Shown here: positions 11,329-23,050 of the stretch, piece after piece
Position numbering within the stretch: position 1 is the first letter of the stretch
Layout: each line of letters starts with the position of its first letter
Assembly: GCF_021730395.1 (NCBI RefSeq)
Contig: NC_069362.1
Span: 35,668,501 to 35,732,500, forward strand
DNA length: 64,000 bases
Direction of reading: 5' to 3'
Source: Mercenaria mercenaria
Lineage: Eukaryota; Mollusca; Bivalvia; Venerida; Veneridae
Made by a program: the position numbers and the translations under genes
The notes under the pieces: generated by a model
Database searches by the model: none
What the model was told of the DNA's origin: nothing
What the model saw: only the letters and a program-made list of their open reading frames with translations

Positions 11329-12945
11329 TCCAAAATCAACAGGGGTCATCTACTCTGCATGTTCAATCATCCTATGAAGTTTCAACATTCTGGGTCAAGT
11401 GGTTCTCAAGTTATTGATCGGAACTGGTTATCAATGTTCAGGCCCCTGTGACCTTGACCTTTAACGGAGTGACCCCAAAAGCAATAAGGGTCATTTACTC
11501 TGCATGAACAATCATCCTATGAAGTTTCAACATTCTGGGTCGAGAGGTTCTCAAGTTATTGATTGGAAATGGTTTTCCATGTTCAGGCCCCTGTGGCCTT
11601 GACCTTTAATAAAGTCACCTAAAAATCGTTAGGGTTCATCTACTCTGCATGACCAATCATCCTACGAAGTTTCATCATTCTGGGTCAAGTGGTTCTCAAG
11701 TTACTGACCGGAAATGGTTTTCAATGTTCGGGCCCCTGTGACCTTAACCTTTCACAGAGTGACCCCAAAATTATTAGGGGTCATCTACCCTTTATGACCA
11801 ATCATCCTATTAAGTTTCAGCATTCTGGGTCAGGTGGTTCTCAAGTTACTGACCGGAAATGGTTTTCAATGTTCAGGCCCCCGTGACCTTGACCTTTAAT
11901 GGAGTGACCCCAAAATCGATAGGGGTCATCTACTCTGCATGACCAATCATTCTATGAAGTTTCAACATTCTGGGTCAAGTGGTTCTCTAGTTATTGATCA
12001 GAAATGGTTTTCAATGTTCAGGCCCCTGTGACCTTGACCTTTGACGGAGTGACCCCAAAATCAATAGGGTTCATCTACTCTTCATGACCAATCATCCTGT
12101 GAAGTTTAAACATTCTGGGTCAAGTGGCTCTCTAGATATTGATCGGAAATGGTTTTCAATGTTCAGGCCACTGTGACCTTGACATTTGACGGAGTGACCC
12201 CAAAATCAATAGGAATCATCTACTCTTCATGACCAATCATCCTATGAAGTTTCAACATTCTGGGTCAAGTGGTTCTCTAGTTATTGATCAGAAATGTTTT
12301 TCAATGTTCAGGCCCCTGTGACCTTGACCTTTGACGGAGTGACCCCAAAATCAATAGGGATCATCTACTCTTCATGACCAATCATCCTATGAAGTTTAAA
12401 CATTCTGGGTCAAGTGGCTCTCTAGATATTGATCGGAAATGGTTTTCAATGTTCAGGCCACTGTGACCTTGACATTTGACGGAGTGACCCCAAAATCAAT
12501 AGGGGTCATCTACTCTTCATGACCAATCATCCTATGAAGTTTCAACATTCTGGGTCAAGTGGTTCTCTAGTTATTGATCGGAAATAGTTTTCAATGTTCA
12601 GGCCCCTGTGACCTTGACCTTGGACGGAGTAACCCCAAAATCAATAGTGGTCATCTACTCTGCATTTCCAATCATCCTCTGAAGTTTCAACATTCTGGGT
12701 CAAGTGGTTCTCTAGTTATTGATCGGAAATGGTTTTCAATGTTCAGGCCCCTGTGACCTTGACCTTTGACGGAGTGACACCAAAAACAATAGGGGTCGTC
12801 TACTCCAGCAGCCCTACAACCCTATGAAGTTTGAAGGTTCTAGGTCAAATGGTTCTCCAGTTATTGCTCTGAAATGAAGTGTGACGTACGGACGGACGGA
12901 CGGACAGGGCAAAAACAATATGTCTCCTGGGGGAGACATAAATAT
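11329..12945. repeat. 145-bp tandem-repeat element, about ten units
   Basis: Units start near 11342, 11488, 11632, 11776, 11921 and onward, giving a period of 144-146. Each has CATCTACTCTGCATGACCAA, AAGTTTCAACATTCTGGGTC and TGACCTTGACCTTTGACGGA. The right end has (GACG)n and a perfect 8-bp hairpin ATGTCTCC-TGGG-GGAGACAT at 12920-12939. The element abuts the end of segmental copy A. No protein is encoded; ORFs across it arise from the repeat. Confidence 0.85.
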
Positions 12946-13184
12946 GGTCTGATAAGTTTTAGCACAGAAAGTCACTATATATAACTTTATGATCAATATT
13001 TAATATATCTCTCGACCTACCTTCTCGCGCGAAGAAAATTTCCTGGAAATCTTTGTTCATCACCTGATACTTGTTTTTCATTTCAATTCCTGACAGTGCT
13101 GAAATAACATGTTAACGATTACATGATGAATGCCGTCAAACTGGATTTTCATAAAATAAATTACACATATGTATTTTCTCGTGA
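12946..13184. other. short unannotated stretch
   Basis: AT-rich sequence without a recognisable feature. Confidence 0.4.
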
Positions 13185-15780
13185 CTCTGTACCATGCAGA
13201 ACTGACACTGCACCATTCAAAACTGAAACTGTACCAACCAGCCCGCTTAATTCAATAGGGAGAGCGCCGGTCTACGGATCGCGAGGTCGTGAGTTCGATC
13301 CTCGGGCGGGACGTATGTTCTCCGTGACGATTTGATAAAAGATACTGTGTCTGAAATCAATCGTCCTCCACCTCTTTTATGTGGGGAAGATGGCAGTTAC
13401 TTGCGGATTACAGGCTTGTACTGGTACAGAATCCAGGAACACTGCTTAGGTTAACTGCCCGCCGTTACATGACTGAAATACTGAAAACGGCGTTTAACCC
13501 AAAACAAAACAAAACAAAGACACTGCACCATGCAGAATTTACACCGTGGCATGCAGAACTGATTTTGCACCACGAACAAATGATTTTGTACCAAGCAGAG
13601 TTAATTCAGTACTTTTAAAACTGATACTACTTTATGCAGAAACTGTATCATGGAGAGCTGACATGACAATGTCCAATGCAGAACTGACTCTGTACCATGC
13701 AGAAAGACTCTGTATACTGAAACTGACTCTACCATGCAGAACTGACTCTGTATCCTGAAACTGACTCTGTTCTACGCAGGACTGACTCTGTATCCTGAAA
13801 CTGACTCTGTTCTATGCAGAACTGAACCTGTATCCTGAAACTGACGCTGTACTATGCAGAACTGACTCTGTATCCTGAAACTGACGCTGTTCTACGCAGG
13901 ACTGACTCTGTATCCTGACACTGACTCTTTACTATGCAGGACTGACATGTATACTGAAACTGACGCTGTACTATGCAGGACTGACTCTGTATCCTGAAAC
14001 TGACTCTTTACTGTGCAGGACTGACATGTATACTGAACCTGACGCTGTACTATGCAGAACTGACTCTGTATCCTGAATCTGACTCTGTTCTATGCAGGAC
14101 TGACTCTGTATCCTGAAACTGACTCTGTACTAAACAGGACTGACTCTGTATCCTGAACTGACTCTTTACTATGCAGGACTGACTCTGTATAATGAAACTG
14201 ACGCTGTACTATGCAGGACTGACTCTGTATCCTGAAACTGACGCTGTACTATGCAGGACTGACTCTGTATCCTGAAACTGACCCTGTACTATGCAGGACT
14301 GACTCTGTATCCTGAAACTGACTCTTTGCTATGCAGGACTGACTCTGTATCCTGAAACTGACTCTGTACTATGCAGGGCTGACTCTGTATCCTGAAACAC
14401 CTGACTCTGTACTATGCAGAACTGACTCTGTACTAAGCAGGACTGACTCTGTATCCTGAAACTGACTCTGTATCCTGAAACTGACTCTACACCATGCAGA
14501 ACTGACTCTTAACTATACGGAATTAACTCTGCACCATGCTCCAAACAGAACGTGGTCTGCACCATGCAGAACTGACTAAACGTCATGCAGAACTGACTCT
14601 AAACCGTACGGAACTGACTCTGCCCCGTGCTTTATACAGAACTAGCTCTGCACCATAAAGAATTGACTAAGCACCATGTGGAATTGACTATGTACCATAC
14701 AGAACTGACTCTGTTCCATTTGTAACTGAGTATGCTCCAAGAAGAAGATTTTGTACCATGTAGAATTACTCTGCTCCATGCAGAACTGACTGTGTACCAT
14801 ACAGAACTGACTCTGCGCCTTATAGAATGACTCAGCTCCATGCAGAATAAAGCCACTATACAATACCATGCAGAACGGACTATATAAGGTGCAGAAATGA
14901 CTCTGCTCACGGCAAAAATGACAATGAAAAATATAGAACCGACTCTGCATTATACAGAACTGACTCTGCATTATACAGAACAGGCTCTCCTTCTCGCAGA
15001 ATTGACTCTCTACCTTACAGAAAGACTCTGTTCCCAGCAAAACTGACTGTGTACTATGTAGAACTGATTCTGCTCCATGCATTATTACTCTGTTCCATGC
15101 AGAAATAACTCTCTACCTTACAGAAAGACTCTGTTCCCAGCAAAATTGACTGTGTACCATGTAGAACTGATTCTGCTCCATGCATTATTACTCTGTTCCA
15201 TGCAGAAATAACTCTGTATCATCCAGTACTGACTCTTTATTATACAGAACTAAAATCTGCACCATGCAGAACCTACTCTGCACCATGCAGCATTGACTCT
15301 GCGCCATGCAGACCTGACTTTGCACCAAACAGAATTGACTCTTCACCATACAGAACAGACTGCACTTTGCACCATGCAGAATGAATCTTCTTTGTGTGGA
15401 AATGATTGTTCCGTGTAGAAGCTGAACTGACTTTGCACGATACAGAATGAATCTTCACTTTGCACCATGAAGATGACTCTGGGCTGTGCAGAAATGACTC
15501 TGCACCAATTAAAACTGAGTCACTCTGCACCATGAGAACTGACTCTGCACTTTGCACCATCATACCATGCAGAATGACTGTGTTCTGTGCATAAATGAAT
15601 TTGTACCATTCAGAACTGACTCTGCACTATGCAGTACTGACTATGCACATTGCACCATACAGATTGACTTAAGTCTGTGCAAACATGGCTCTGTACCATA
15701 AATGTCTGACTCTGCTACAAGAAGAACTGACTCTGTAATATGCCGAAACGACCTGTATCATGCAGGACTGACTCTGTACA
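13185..15780. repeat. 21-bp ladder minisatellite (ACTGACTCTGTACCATGCAGA type)
   Basis: About 2.3 kb of degenerate ~21-bp units of ACTGACTCTGTACCATGCAG, interrupted by a SINE at 13241-13519. Between about 13740 and 14460 the array has a regular ~42-bp higher-order form alternating TATCCTGAA and TACTATGCAGG. Because 21 is a multiple of three, long low-complexity ORFs rich in Cys, Met, Gln and Ser run along it, for instance 14642-15082 on the minus strand. They are not genes. Confidence 0.85.
13241..13519 (+). mobile_element. tRNA-derived SINE inside the minisatellite
   Basis: The head GCCCGCTTAATTCAATAGGG resembles a tRNA 5' part with A-box. A B-box GTTCGATCC lies at 13293-13301, followed by TCGGGCGGG closing the acceptor. 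The body runs GTACTGGTACAGAATCCAGG, then CGCCGTTACATGACTGAAAT, then an (AAAAC)n tail. This is a familiar molluscan SINE type, transcribed by RNA polymerase III and moved by a LINE. It splits the surrounding 21-bp array, so it arrived later. Confidence 0.85.
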
Positions 15781-15784
15781 ACTC

Positions 15785-16115
15785 TGAACACATACAAACT
15801 ATGTACCAGTATTAACTGCGTACCAGTACTTACACTTTGAATATTTACCCGGTACCAAAACTATTTCTGCACCCGGTACCTATCCTGTACCAGTACTAAC
15901 CCTGTATCAGTGCTTACTCTATGAATACTATCCGGTACCACTATTATCTCTGCACCCTGTACTTACCCTGTACCAGTACTAACCCTGTATCAGTGCTTAC
16001 TCTATGGATACTATCCGGTACCACTATTATCTCTGCAACCAGAACTTACCCTGAACAAGTATTAACCCTTAATCATAACTAGCTCTGCATCAGTACTAAC
16101 CCAGTTTTAAGTCTG
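15785..16115. repeat. second minisatellite, TGTACCAGTACTAACCC type
   Basis: Units of CTGTACCAGTACTAACCCTG and ATACTATCCGGTACCACTAT recur with a larger ~84-bp period around 15880-16070. It directly follows the 21-bp ladder and may have grown from it, since both use CTGTACCA. Confidence 0.7.
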
Positions 16116-16613
16116 TACCAGTAATTACCCTGTGCACTATTCCAGTACCTACATCATACGTATTTGAAAACTTTCCCAAATGTATAAGCGGCCAAATAAA
16201 AGGCGATTAATAATGAACTGTCATGGACATTGTTATTGAATACGTTTATCTTATACAGGAATTGAACCTCGAATTTTCATTTCCGGATGGGCTTGTAAAA
16301 GTCAGTTAAAATTTATCTAACAGACTTTAAAATGAAAACTATACAGAGTATATTAGCATTGTAAAAGAGTTATATTTACCTTCCATTTTTTCCATTTTTT
16401 GCCTGACAATGATTGTATCCAAACTGCTCAAATATTCTAAACTTGCGGGTATCTGTTTTGGTGCCTCACTCATCTCCGTTGCTATAACATATACAATAAT
16501 ATATCTGTGTTGGGTTTTGTTATTATTGAAAAATACAATACTTTAAAATAAACAGTAACTAGTAAAAAATTCATTACTTTGACGTTTACTTGGTAAATGA
16601 AACAAGCAACAAC

Positions 16614-16671
<58 letters not shown>
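16614..16671. repeat. (GA)n microsatellite
   Basis: About 29 GA units with one AA interruption. ORFs on both strands through it are artefacts. Confidence 0.95.
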
Positions 16672-16674
<3 letters not shown>

Positions 16675-17072
16675 TTATCTTACTTCCTTTCGGCTGTTCT
16701 GTTACCGGGCCAACACTCGACATGTTTGATCTTGTATGTTCTTGGCCCCTAAAATATGAAATAAGACAGGATAACAAGTGAACGAAGAATTGCCATGCAA
16801 TAAATAGTCACATACTGGAAAGCACTTAATTTTCAACACTGCACTATAATACAATGTATCAGTATAATATAATAGACTACAGTTCGATTACGTTTTCAAC
16901 CCAAAATTTTTCTACTTGCATAATGATCTTTCTATTTTTTGATTATGTTTTGTTTTAGCTTGAGCTCACGTGTTTCTTATACAAGACAAACTAAAATATG
17001 GAACCCTGAGTGAAGGTAACAAAAGGCAATCTTTACTGTTTACAAACATAATGTTTACAAAAACGAACTGTA
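16672..17072. other. unannotated stretch
   Basis: No coding or repeat feature was recognised. Confidence 0.4.
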
Positions 17073-17639
17073 TAGTCTAGTCCAGATTTCAATAAATGTG
17101 AGAGGTACAGGCATTTTGTTAGTATTTGGTCCCATATACCTTTTTAGTATAATTTGGGTATGCTGAATTCAAAAATATATGTTGGCCATCTGACAAATGA
17201 TTTTTGTAGGTCAAGATGGCGGAAAACAAAATGGCCGCCAAATTAAGATATTTCTAATATAAATATATAATAGTATTACGATTATCCAAAAATTAGTGGG
17301 TTTTTTTATCAAAGTTATGTGTAACATAGTAACAGATTAAATTAACAACACTTTTTTCAAAGATAAATAACTTTTAATCCAAATGTGTGCTCCGTTAGGA
17401 GAAAAACGCAATTAAAAACCCACTCTAACTTCACTATTTCGCCAAAAAGATGGTTATTAAATAATTCACGTCGGTTATAATTGCAAAACTATTGCTGAAT
17501 ACAGTACACTAATTTTATATTTGGAATTACTTTACAGGACAGAAGCTAAATATATAAACTGTTTATCATATAATTATTTGTTTCAAAATAATATAGATTG
17601 CAATATTTGCTTTATTTCATGTTAATTTACTGCCTCGAG

Positions 17640-19730
17640 TTCATACAGCTGGTAATGCTGTTATATATACATTATCTATATCTGTGCATAAGAGCCCAGT
17701 CTATTTACATTCACATCTGAGGGTCCTACATCCAGATGTACACTTGCAAGTAATAAACTCAATACAAACTTGAGGAATTGGATCACAGGTAATAAGAACT
17801 GGCTTTAGTGTGTCATCTGTCACTTTCCATCCCATGTCGGAAGGTACAGGCAGGTCTGAATTGAGAACAATTGATTGGTTCCATACCAGGACTTGATAAT
17901 GAGATCTTCTAATGTGAAATGAGCAAGTATCACAGGTTGGGGGTATGTGTTCAGGACTTGTAGACCTGCCAAACATAACATTTTTAGCACTGTCAGTACT
18001 TACAGCATCTTGGCCATACATTTTGCAAATGTGATATTCACAGTTCTTCATTACTTCATTAGACAGTTGTTCATATCAAAGACCTTCTATCAGTTTTGCA
18101 CTTTCTGTAAACACTTTAAATACAGATCTTTAGGGATTCTCCAGAAATTGGATGTTATGTCACAGCCAGTCAGAATGCATGAAAGGCAAGTAGATTTCTA
18201 CGCAACTCTTATTGAGGTTTTATTTAACACTATGTTGACTTGGATGTATTTTCGTTTTTCCACTGTTCCAGCCATCATCAATACTTCTGCATTTATTTCC
18301 TGCAAGTGGCAAAGTAAGAGAAAATACGTCAGTATCTCTGGCAGAAACAACAACAGTGACATAATTTGATCGTTTACTGCTGTGAACAGCATGGAGAATG
18401 ATTCTTGTGTCAGCTTCCTCGCATTTAGCCTTTAATTCATCCAAATTAAGTTCAATGACAGTGTTTTCAACAGTTTCTTCATCCTAAAGGCCGATGCCAA
18501 CAACCAACGTCTTTTCTGTAGGCGATTGCATGATCAGCTTCTGATAAAAATTTACATCAATTTTATTTGCTGGAAGTGCCAAAAATTTACACCAGATTTC
18601 AAATAATTCATTGATATTTGCAAACCACCCATTCTGGGGCACTGCCCGTTTCAAATCCACATGCTTAAAGTAAAGAGCCTGATCGACAGTTATAACTGAA
18701 TGTGACTGTCCCAGTCTTTCTGATATATGCATACACTTCTGAACAATAGTGTTAAATGTCTCGATATCTCTCATTCTCAATAAAATTCAGCGGAATAACA
18801 TGACCAGTTTCAGGATCCATTGATTCCAGGTTTTGTTTTTCAGCTAAAGATGCGTCTACTATTAGTATGTCTCTGTAGCTCAATCTGTGTTCTGCGCTAT
18901 GAAATAGGTTAACTAAATGTTTTAACCTAGTCATCTAGTGCTATGTACTTGCAAGTCCTATGTGTTTAGGGGTCCATTTTTTACCACTCATTCCTCCATA
19001 AACAATATCTTGTGCTACACTTAATAATTTTGTTTGCCTATCAGATTCGGGATCTTTATGGTCAAATTCTTCATCTTGAAGCTCTTGGCCACCATATGTT
19101 GAATTTAGAAACATGAAAAGACACTCCGGAACACAATTTACTGAAACATTTTCAGTCACACTCAGTCCAGAATGTCCTTCCAGAGAGAACATATTAGACC
19201 TTAATTTAAGTGCTACGTATACAGTTGTCAAGAAGTCGTCACTGGAATATTTCTGTATTGTCAGCCGTTCATCACTATTACCAGCAGTATTATAATGGGC
19301 ATCTCTAAGCATTGACACAGCACGCTCATATGGAACAAGAAGTGTATTCATTTCATCAGGAGATATATGTAGTGGAGTTACAAACTAAAACTGGTTTCTC
19401 AGTTTACGTTGTAAGGCTTCTTTGAAAGATAATATTCTAGAATTAAACGTATGACAAAGAATTGTTGAAGAAGTCTCTTCAGTACGTATGTGGTATATGT
19501 TTCAACTGTCTGAAAGCTGCAGTATTTATGATTTCATTGCAGCATACCCATGTTCATGTAAAAGAAAGATCATGGCAAGATCTGTATTTGAATTGTCCGA
19601 CTTGGTTTTGCGAACTCTGTATCTAAAAGAATTTAAACATTTTTATGATATTTGCCCTCCGTTGACACCAGAGAGTCATAATCGCACTGTGTTGGCATGT
19701 TTAGCATCCTTTAAAATACTATCACTGACT
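17640..19730 (-). pseudogene. decayed gene of an uncharacterised multicopy invertebrate family with CXC-like tail
   Basis: Coding remnants run on the minus strand in order: 19351-18941, 18934-18752, 18780-18484, 18444-18220 and 18051-17701, with weaker traces upstream to about 19730. Recognisable pieces are TPKHIGLAST, then KHLVNLFHSAEHRLSYRDIL, then TFNTIVQKCMHISERLGQSH and VITVDQALYFK. Next come EEADTRIILHA and ARDTDVF, which look like acidic motifs of a PIN/FEN-type nuclease, and finally CKCTSGCRTLRCECK, like half of a tesmin/TSO1 CXC zinc cluster. Several in-frame stops and frame changes show it is dead; one stop falls right after CECK, with TGLLCTD following. I recall similar proteins as very abundant and unnamed in marine invertebrates. 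Its place between long inverted repeats suggests it is element cargo. Function unknown. Confidence 0.6.
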
Positions 19731-20681
19731 AGTTATGTTAAAGTTTTGTTTTTTTTTGTTTTGTTTTTTGTCTTGACAGAACATACACATTTCTTAATTT
19801 AGTAGGAGTATATGATAAGTTTGATGAGGATGCAGCTTAATCTGATGTTTGTTCTATATTAAACTTAACTTTGTCTGAATAGTATATATTAGTTCTTTGT
19901 GGACAAAATTAGAATAACACTTTCTATGGCAACGTATTTTGTCATTTTCATCTGTTTTTTTTTTCAGTTCTACTAATGACTTCATATTTATATATATATA
20001 AAAACACCGAAGTGTAGTGTAATCACACAACCAAAGCAGGTTAAGTTTGACTATTTTTATTAAAAGACCAACGTTTCGGCTTCATATTTAGAAAAAATCT
20101 CTAAACAAATCTTGATTCAGCACACTCTTTTAGAGATGTTATGCCTTGAGGCTGTTTAGTCTAAAGTTTTGTCAGATTTTGCCTCCTGACAAATGATGCA
20201 CTTTTCTGTGCTATCTTGAAATGGTCCCTTGAGATGCAAAGTCTTGTCCATTCTCACTTTGGAATATTTTAACATCTATTAAACAAAATAATATTCATTA
20301 CTTATCATTCACAAGCAATTATAGTATATAAAAAGCTAGCATTTACAAATTCTTATAAATGAACTTATCGCAGATACTGAAAGTTAAAATAAATACAATT
20401 TCACCAAATCTTAAAATAAAACAAAGTATATAAAGCGAAGCATTTCTAAAAATGTTTAGAAATAAAATATACATGTAGATTTGGCCTACCTGTAAAAAAA
20501 ACTTCGAAAAGTCCTGATTCCATGAAGTATTCTCGACATCTCTAAAACCTTAATGATCATGAAAGAGTATGTTCTTGTCAGAGTTAATGTACATTAAATA
20601 ACAGGTAAAACACTCCAAAGAGTTTAGATAAGGACTTTAAAAAACATGATTTGACTCAGATTGTTATTGTGATAGAGACCT

Positions 20682-21092
20682 GGGGCCGTATTCATAAAGC
20701 ATCTTAAGTATAATTGATTATTGATTATTTACTTAAGTATTACTTAGGTAAGAAATTTATTGTACTTAAGTACATTTGTTATTCATAAAACAACTTAATA
20801 AGTAATTCTTGGCTTTTATTGTGGACGAAAACATTAAAAAAACACACACATTAGTTTCAGACAGATACAACATGCACAAGGTTTTATCTGAAAAAAAACC
20901 ACTTTAATCGTACTCACGATGCCATTTTGTTTTCTGACTTAAGTCATTTCTTGCGTATCTTAAGTTAAAACTGTTTTATGAATAGGACTTAAGTTTTTTT
21001 ACTTAGACTTAAGCTGAAATCACCACAAACTTAAGTAAAATCTTCAACTTAAGTCAAAATTTATACTTATTATGCTTTATGAATACGGCCCC
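20682..21092. mobile_element. MITE with GGGGCCGTATTCATAAAGCA ends
   Basis: The left end GGGGCCGTATTCATAAAGCA and right end TGCTTTATGAATACGGCCCC are perfect 20-bp inverted repeats. The interior is full of CTTAAGT motifs in both orientations. It is nested in the larger inverted-repeat element. Similar ends are widespread in animals. Confidence 0.85.
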
Positions 21093-21805
21093 TGGATTGT
21101 TTATACTAATTAAGTTCACATTAGCCTTAATCTTAATCCCTGTCACACTTAATTTTCATCAATTATTATGATGCTAAGGTATTAGAAAGTTGATTATTAA
21201 AAAAAAAAAGGATCTTACCAGGATAAAATACGTTCTACATGGTATTCTGTTCATTACAAACAATGTCATGTTAATTAAGTTTTAACTTCCCCATTGTTTA
21301 TTTTTTCTTAAATGACTATTTTAAAACTGCAAAACCATTTCATCAAAATATCATTTTCTTTTTTGACATAAAATTCCAGCGGAAGTTTTCGATCTAATAC
21401 TTAGTCTCATTTTTCTATTCTATAAATGATGCTGGATATTTGTTTTAAAAATTGTCTTCAAATTCCCCTTTTTGAACCCCTTAAAGTTCACATTTTAACT
21501 TGTGATATATTTTATTGATAAATATTTACTCAATTATACTAATAACATGAAATAATTTGTTGAAACATATTTAAAGATAAGATTTGTATTTTAAAATAGT
21601 ATCGATGGAAAAGTTTTTGTTAAAAACAGTGGTCATTTTTGCCCCCATTTTTAACCCTTTCAGAGGCATTTGCCAGATGTTCAACATATATTTTTGGATT
21701 CAGCATACCCAAAATATGTTAAAAAAGTATGTTGGACCAAATACTAACAAAATGCTTGTAACTTCTTAAATAAGCTGATATCTGCAAAATCGGACTAGAC
21801 TAGTA

Positions 21806-22024
21806 TACTCTGATATCTTTCAATGATGTGTAAAGAATATTGTACTATACATACTTTACGTTATAACATGACACCTGGATGAAAACTTTGCAAATTCGAC
21901 GAATTAGTATCCCCCGCCAAATACGTTTGTGGTAAGGAAAGGTACAGAAATATATCCGGCAAAAAAGTAAGCAATTTGGAAGTGGATGTGGGGTGGGGGG
22001 CGGGGGCGGTGAGAGGCGTATGTG
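21806..22024. other. unannotated, includes a G-rich patch
   Basis: A G-rich patch (about 21985-22012) lies in otherwise ordinary sequence. Confidence 0.4.
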
Positions 22025-22180
22025 TGACCGGATGAGGGTACATTAAACATCCAGCTGGCTTACGGGAGGCCGGTAGTGTTGCCCAAGTGCCCGTTTCTGA
22101 AGATACAATGCACGGAGGGGCACCTCTTGTCTTCCTCCGCCATTAAACTTTAAAGACCATTTAAAACGTGAATATTTGAG
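22025..22180 (+). mobile_element. SINE fragment (middle and 3' body)
   Basis: CATCCAGCTGGCTTACGGGA, then GCACGGAGGGGCACCTCTTG and CTTCCTCCGCCATTAAA match my memory of the body of a second bivalve tRNA-SINE, whose head is present at 60528. The promoter-bearing head is missing here. Confidence 0.55.
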
Positions 22181-22205
22181 TTCGGTGTAATACCAGACTG
22201 AACTG

Positions 22206-22285
22206 AAATGAAGATGCAAGATACAAGATACAAATTTTATTTAAACTCGGTGTTAATATACAGACAACATTAGCTATGTATAGCT
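22206..22285 (-). mobile_element. short LINE 3' end (same family as 31.8-36 kb LINE)
   Basis: (GATACAA)n tail, TTTTATTTAAACTCGGTG and ACATTAGCTATGTATAGCTA, TTGACCGACAT parallel the 3' end of the LINE at 31834-31925. Only about 80 bp remain, as expected of an extreme 5' truncation. Confidence 0.5.
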
Positions 22286-22319
22286 ATTGACCGACATAAT
22301 GGTCATGCGCAAGAACCTG

Positions 22320-22740
22320 GTCCTTAATTTAGAATTACTTCCCTTGGTTGTTACTATAAATAGCTTATATTGTAACGTTTTCATTACTGGCCATAATGAA
22401 AAATTGAGACCACTTTTCTGTAGTACAACATGCATGTTACATCCAATTTTTAGGTGTTTTTTGACCTATCGTTATTTTTGAGTGGACTTAGAATTTTTTT
22501 TTTTAAGATTAACTTCCCTTTGTTGTTACTATAAATAATATATCTATATATATTGTAACTTTTTTATAATTGACTGTAGGGAAAAATCAAGACTACTTTT
22601 CTGTGGTACAACATAGATGTTACTTTCAAATTTTAGGTGTATTTTAAGGTATCTCTTCCTGGTAAGGAGTTATTTGTGGATTTAGAAAAACAAAACTTAC
22701 TTCCCTTTGTTGCTACTATAAATAACTTATTTTCTGGTTG
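22320..22740. repeat. ~185-bp tandem repeat, two and a half units
   Basis: TTACTTCCCTTTGTTGTTAC and ACTATAAATA recur near 22330, 22512 and 22698. Each is followed by a TGTGGTACAACAT block and TTTAGGTGTATTTT. The third unit is cut at about 22742, where scramblase-region sequence begins. Confidence 0.7.
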
Positions 22741-22750
22741 TTAGCAAAAC

Positions 22751-22850
22751 CTAAACAAACTTCTTTCTGTAAAAGTTGTAAATCATTTTGTGAATATTGT
22801 TGTAGATAACGGACCCGTCATTACAAACACGTGTGGGGAATTATTGCTAA
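22751..22850 (+). pseudogene. extra truncated copy of scramblase exon start
   Basis: About 100 bp match the intron end and first 40 or so bases of the 103-bp scramblase exon (compare 5300-5395 and 23003-23096). The acceptor TTGTAG and ATAACGGACCCGTCATTAC are present. The copy then breaks off into ACATAATTTG, where the main copy B alignment starts. It is a third, non-functional trace of this exon. Confidence 0.75.
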
Positions 22851-23050
22851 CATAATTTGTATTTTTACACTGACACACATAAATATTCTCTTTGTTCTAT
22901 GTTATTTATTTAACTTCATCAAGTTTACACGTAAACTTTGTTTTGAAAGAAATCAAATTGCATCAAAAGGAAATGACTTCAGAAAAAGTTGCATAAACTA
23001 TACAAACTTCTTTCTGTAAAAGTTGTAAATCATTTTGTGAATTATTGTAG

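Larger units (their letters stand above)
17073..21802. mobile_element. 4.7-kb element with ~130-bp terminal inverted repeats
   Basis: The left end begins TAGTCTAGTCC and the right end is GGACTAGACTA. Similarity continues inward for about 130 bp on both sides (to about 17200 and 21670), with shared blocks GCATTTTGTTAGTATTTGGT and GGGTATGCTGAAT. GTA flanks both ends (17070-17072, 21803-21805), a possible 3-bp target duplication. Inside are a decayed gene on the minus strand (about 17640-19730) and a nested MITE (20682-21092). The superfamily is not recognised. Confidence 0.65.

Noticed and set aside
14642-15082. 146-codon minus-strand ORF rich in Cys, Met, Gln and Ser
   Set aside because: It is the translation of the 21-bp minisatellite; unit length divisible by three keeps the frame open.
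16586-16781. ORFs on both strands with RERERE and LSLSLS
   Set aside because: They are translations of a (GA)n microsatellite.
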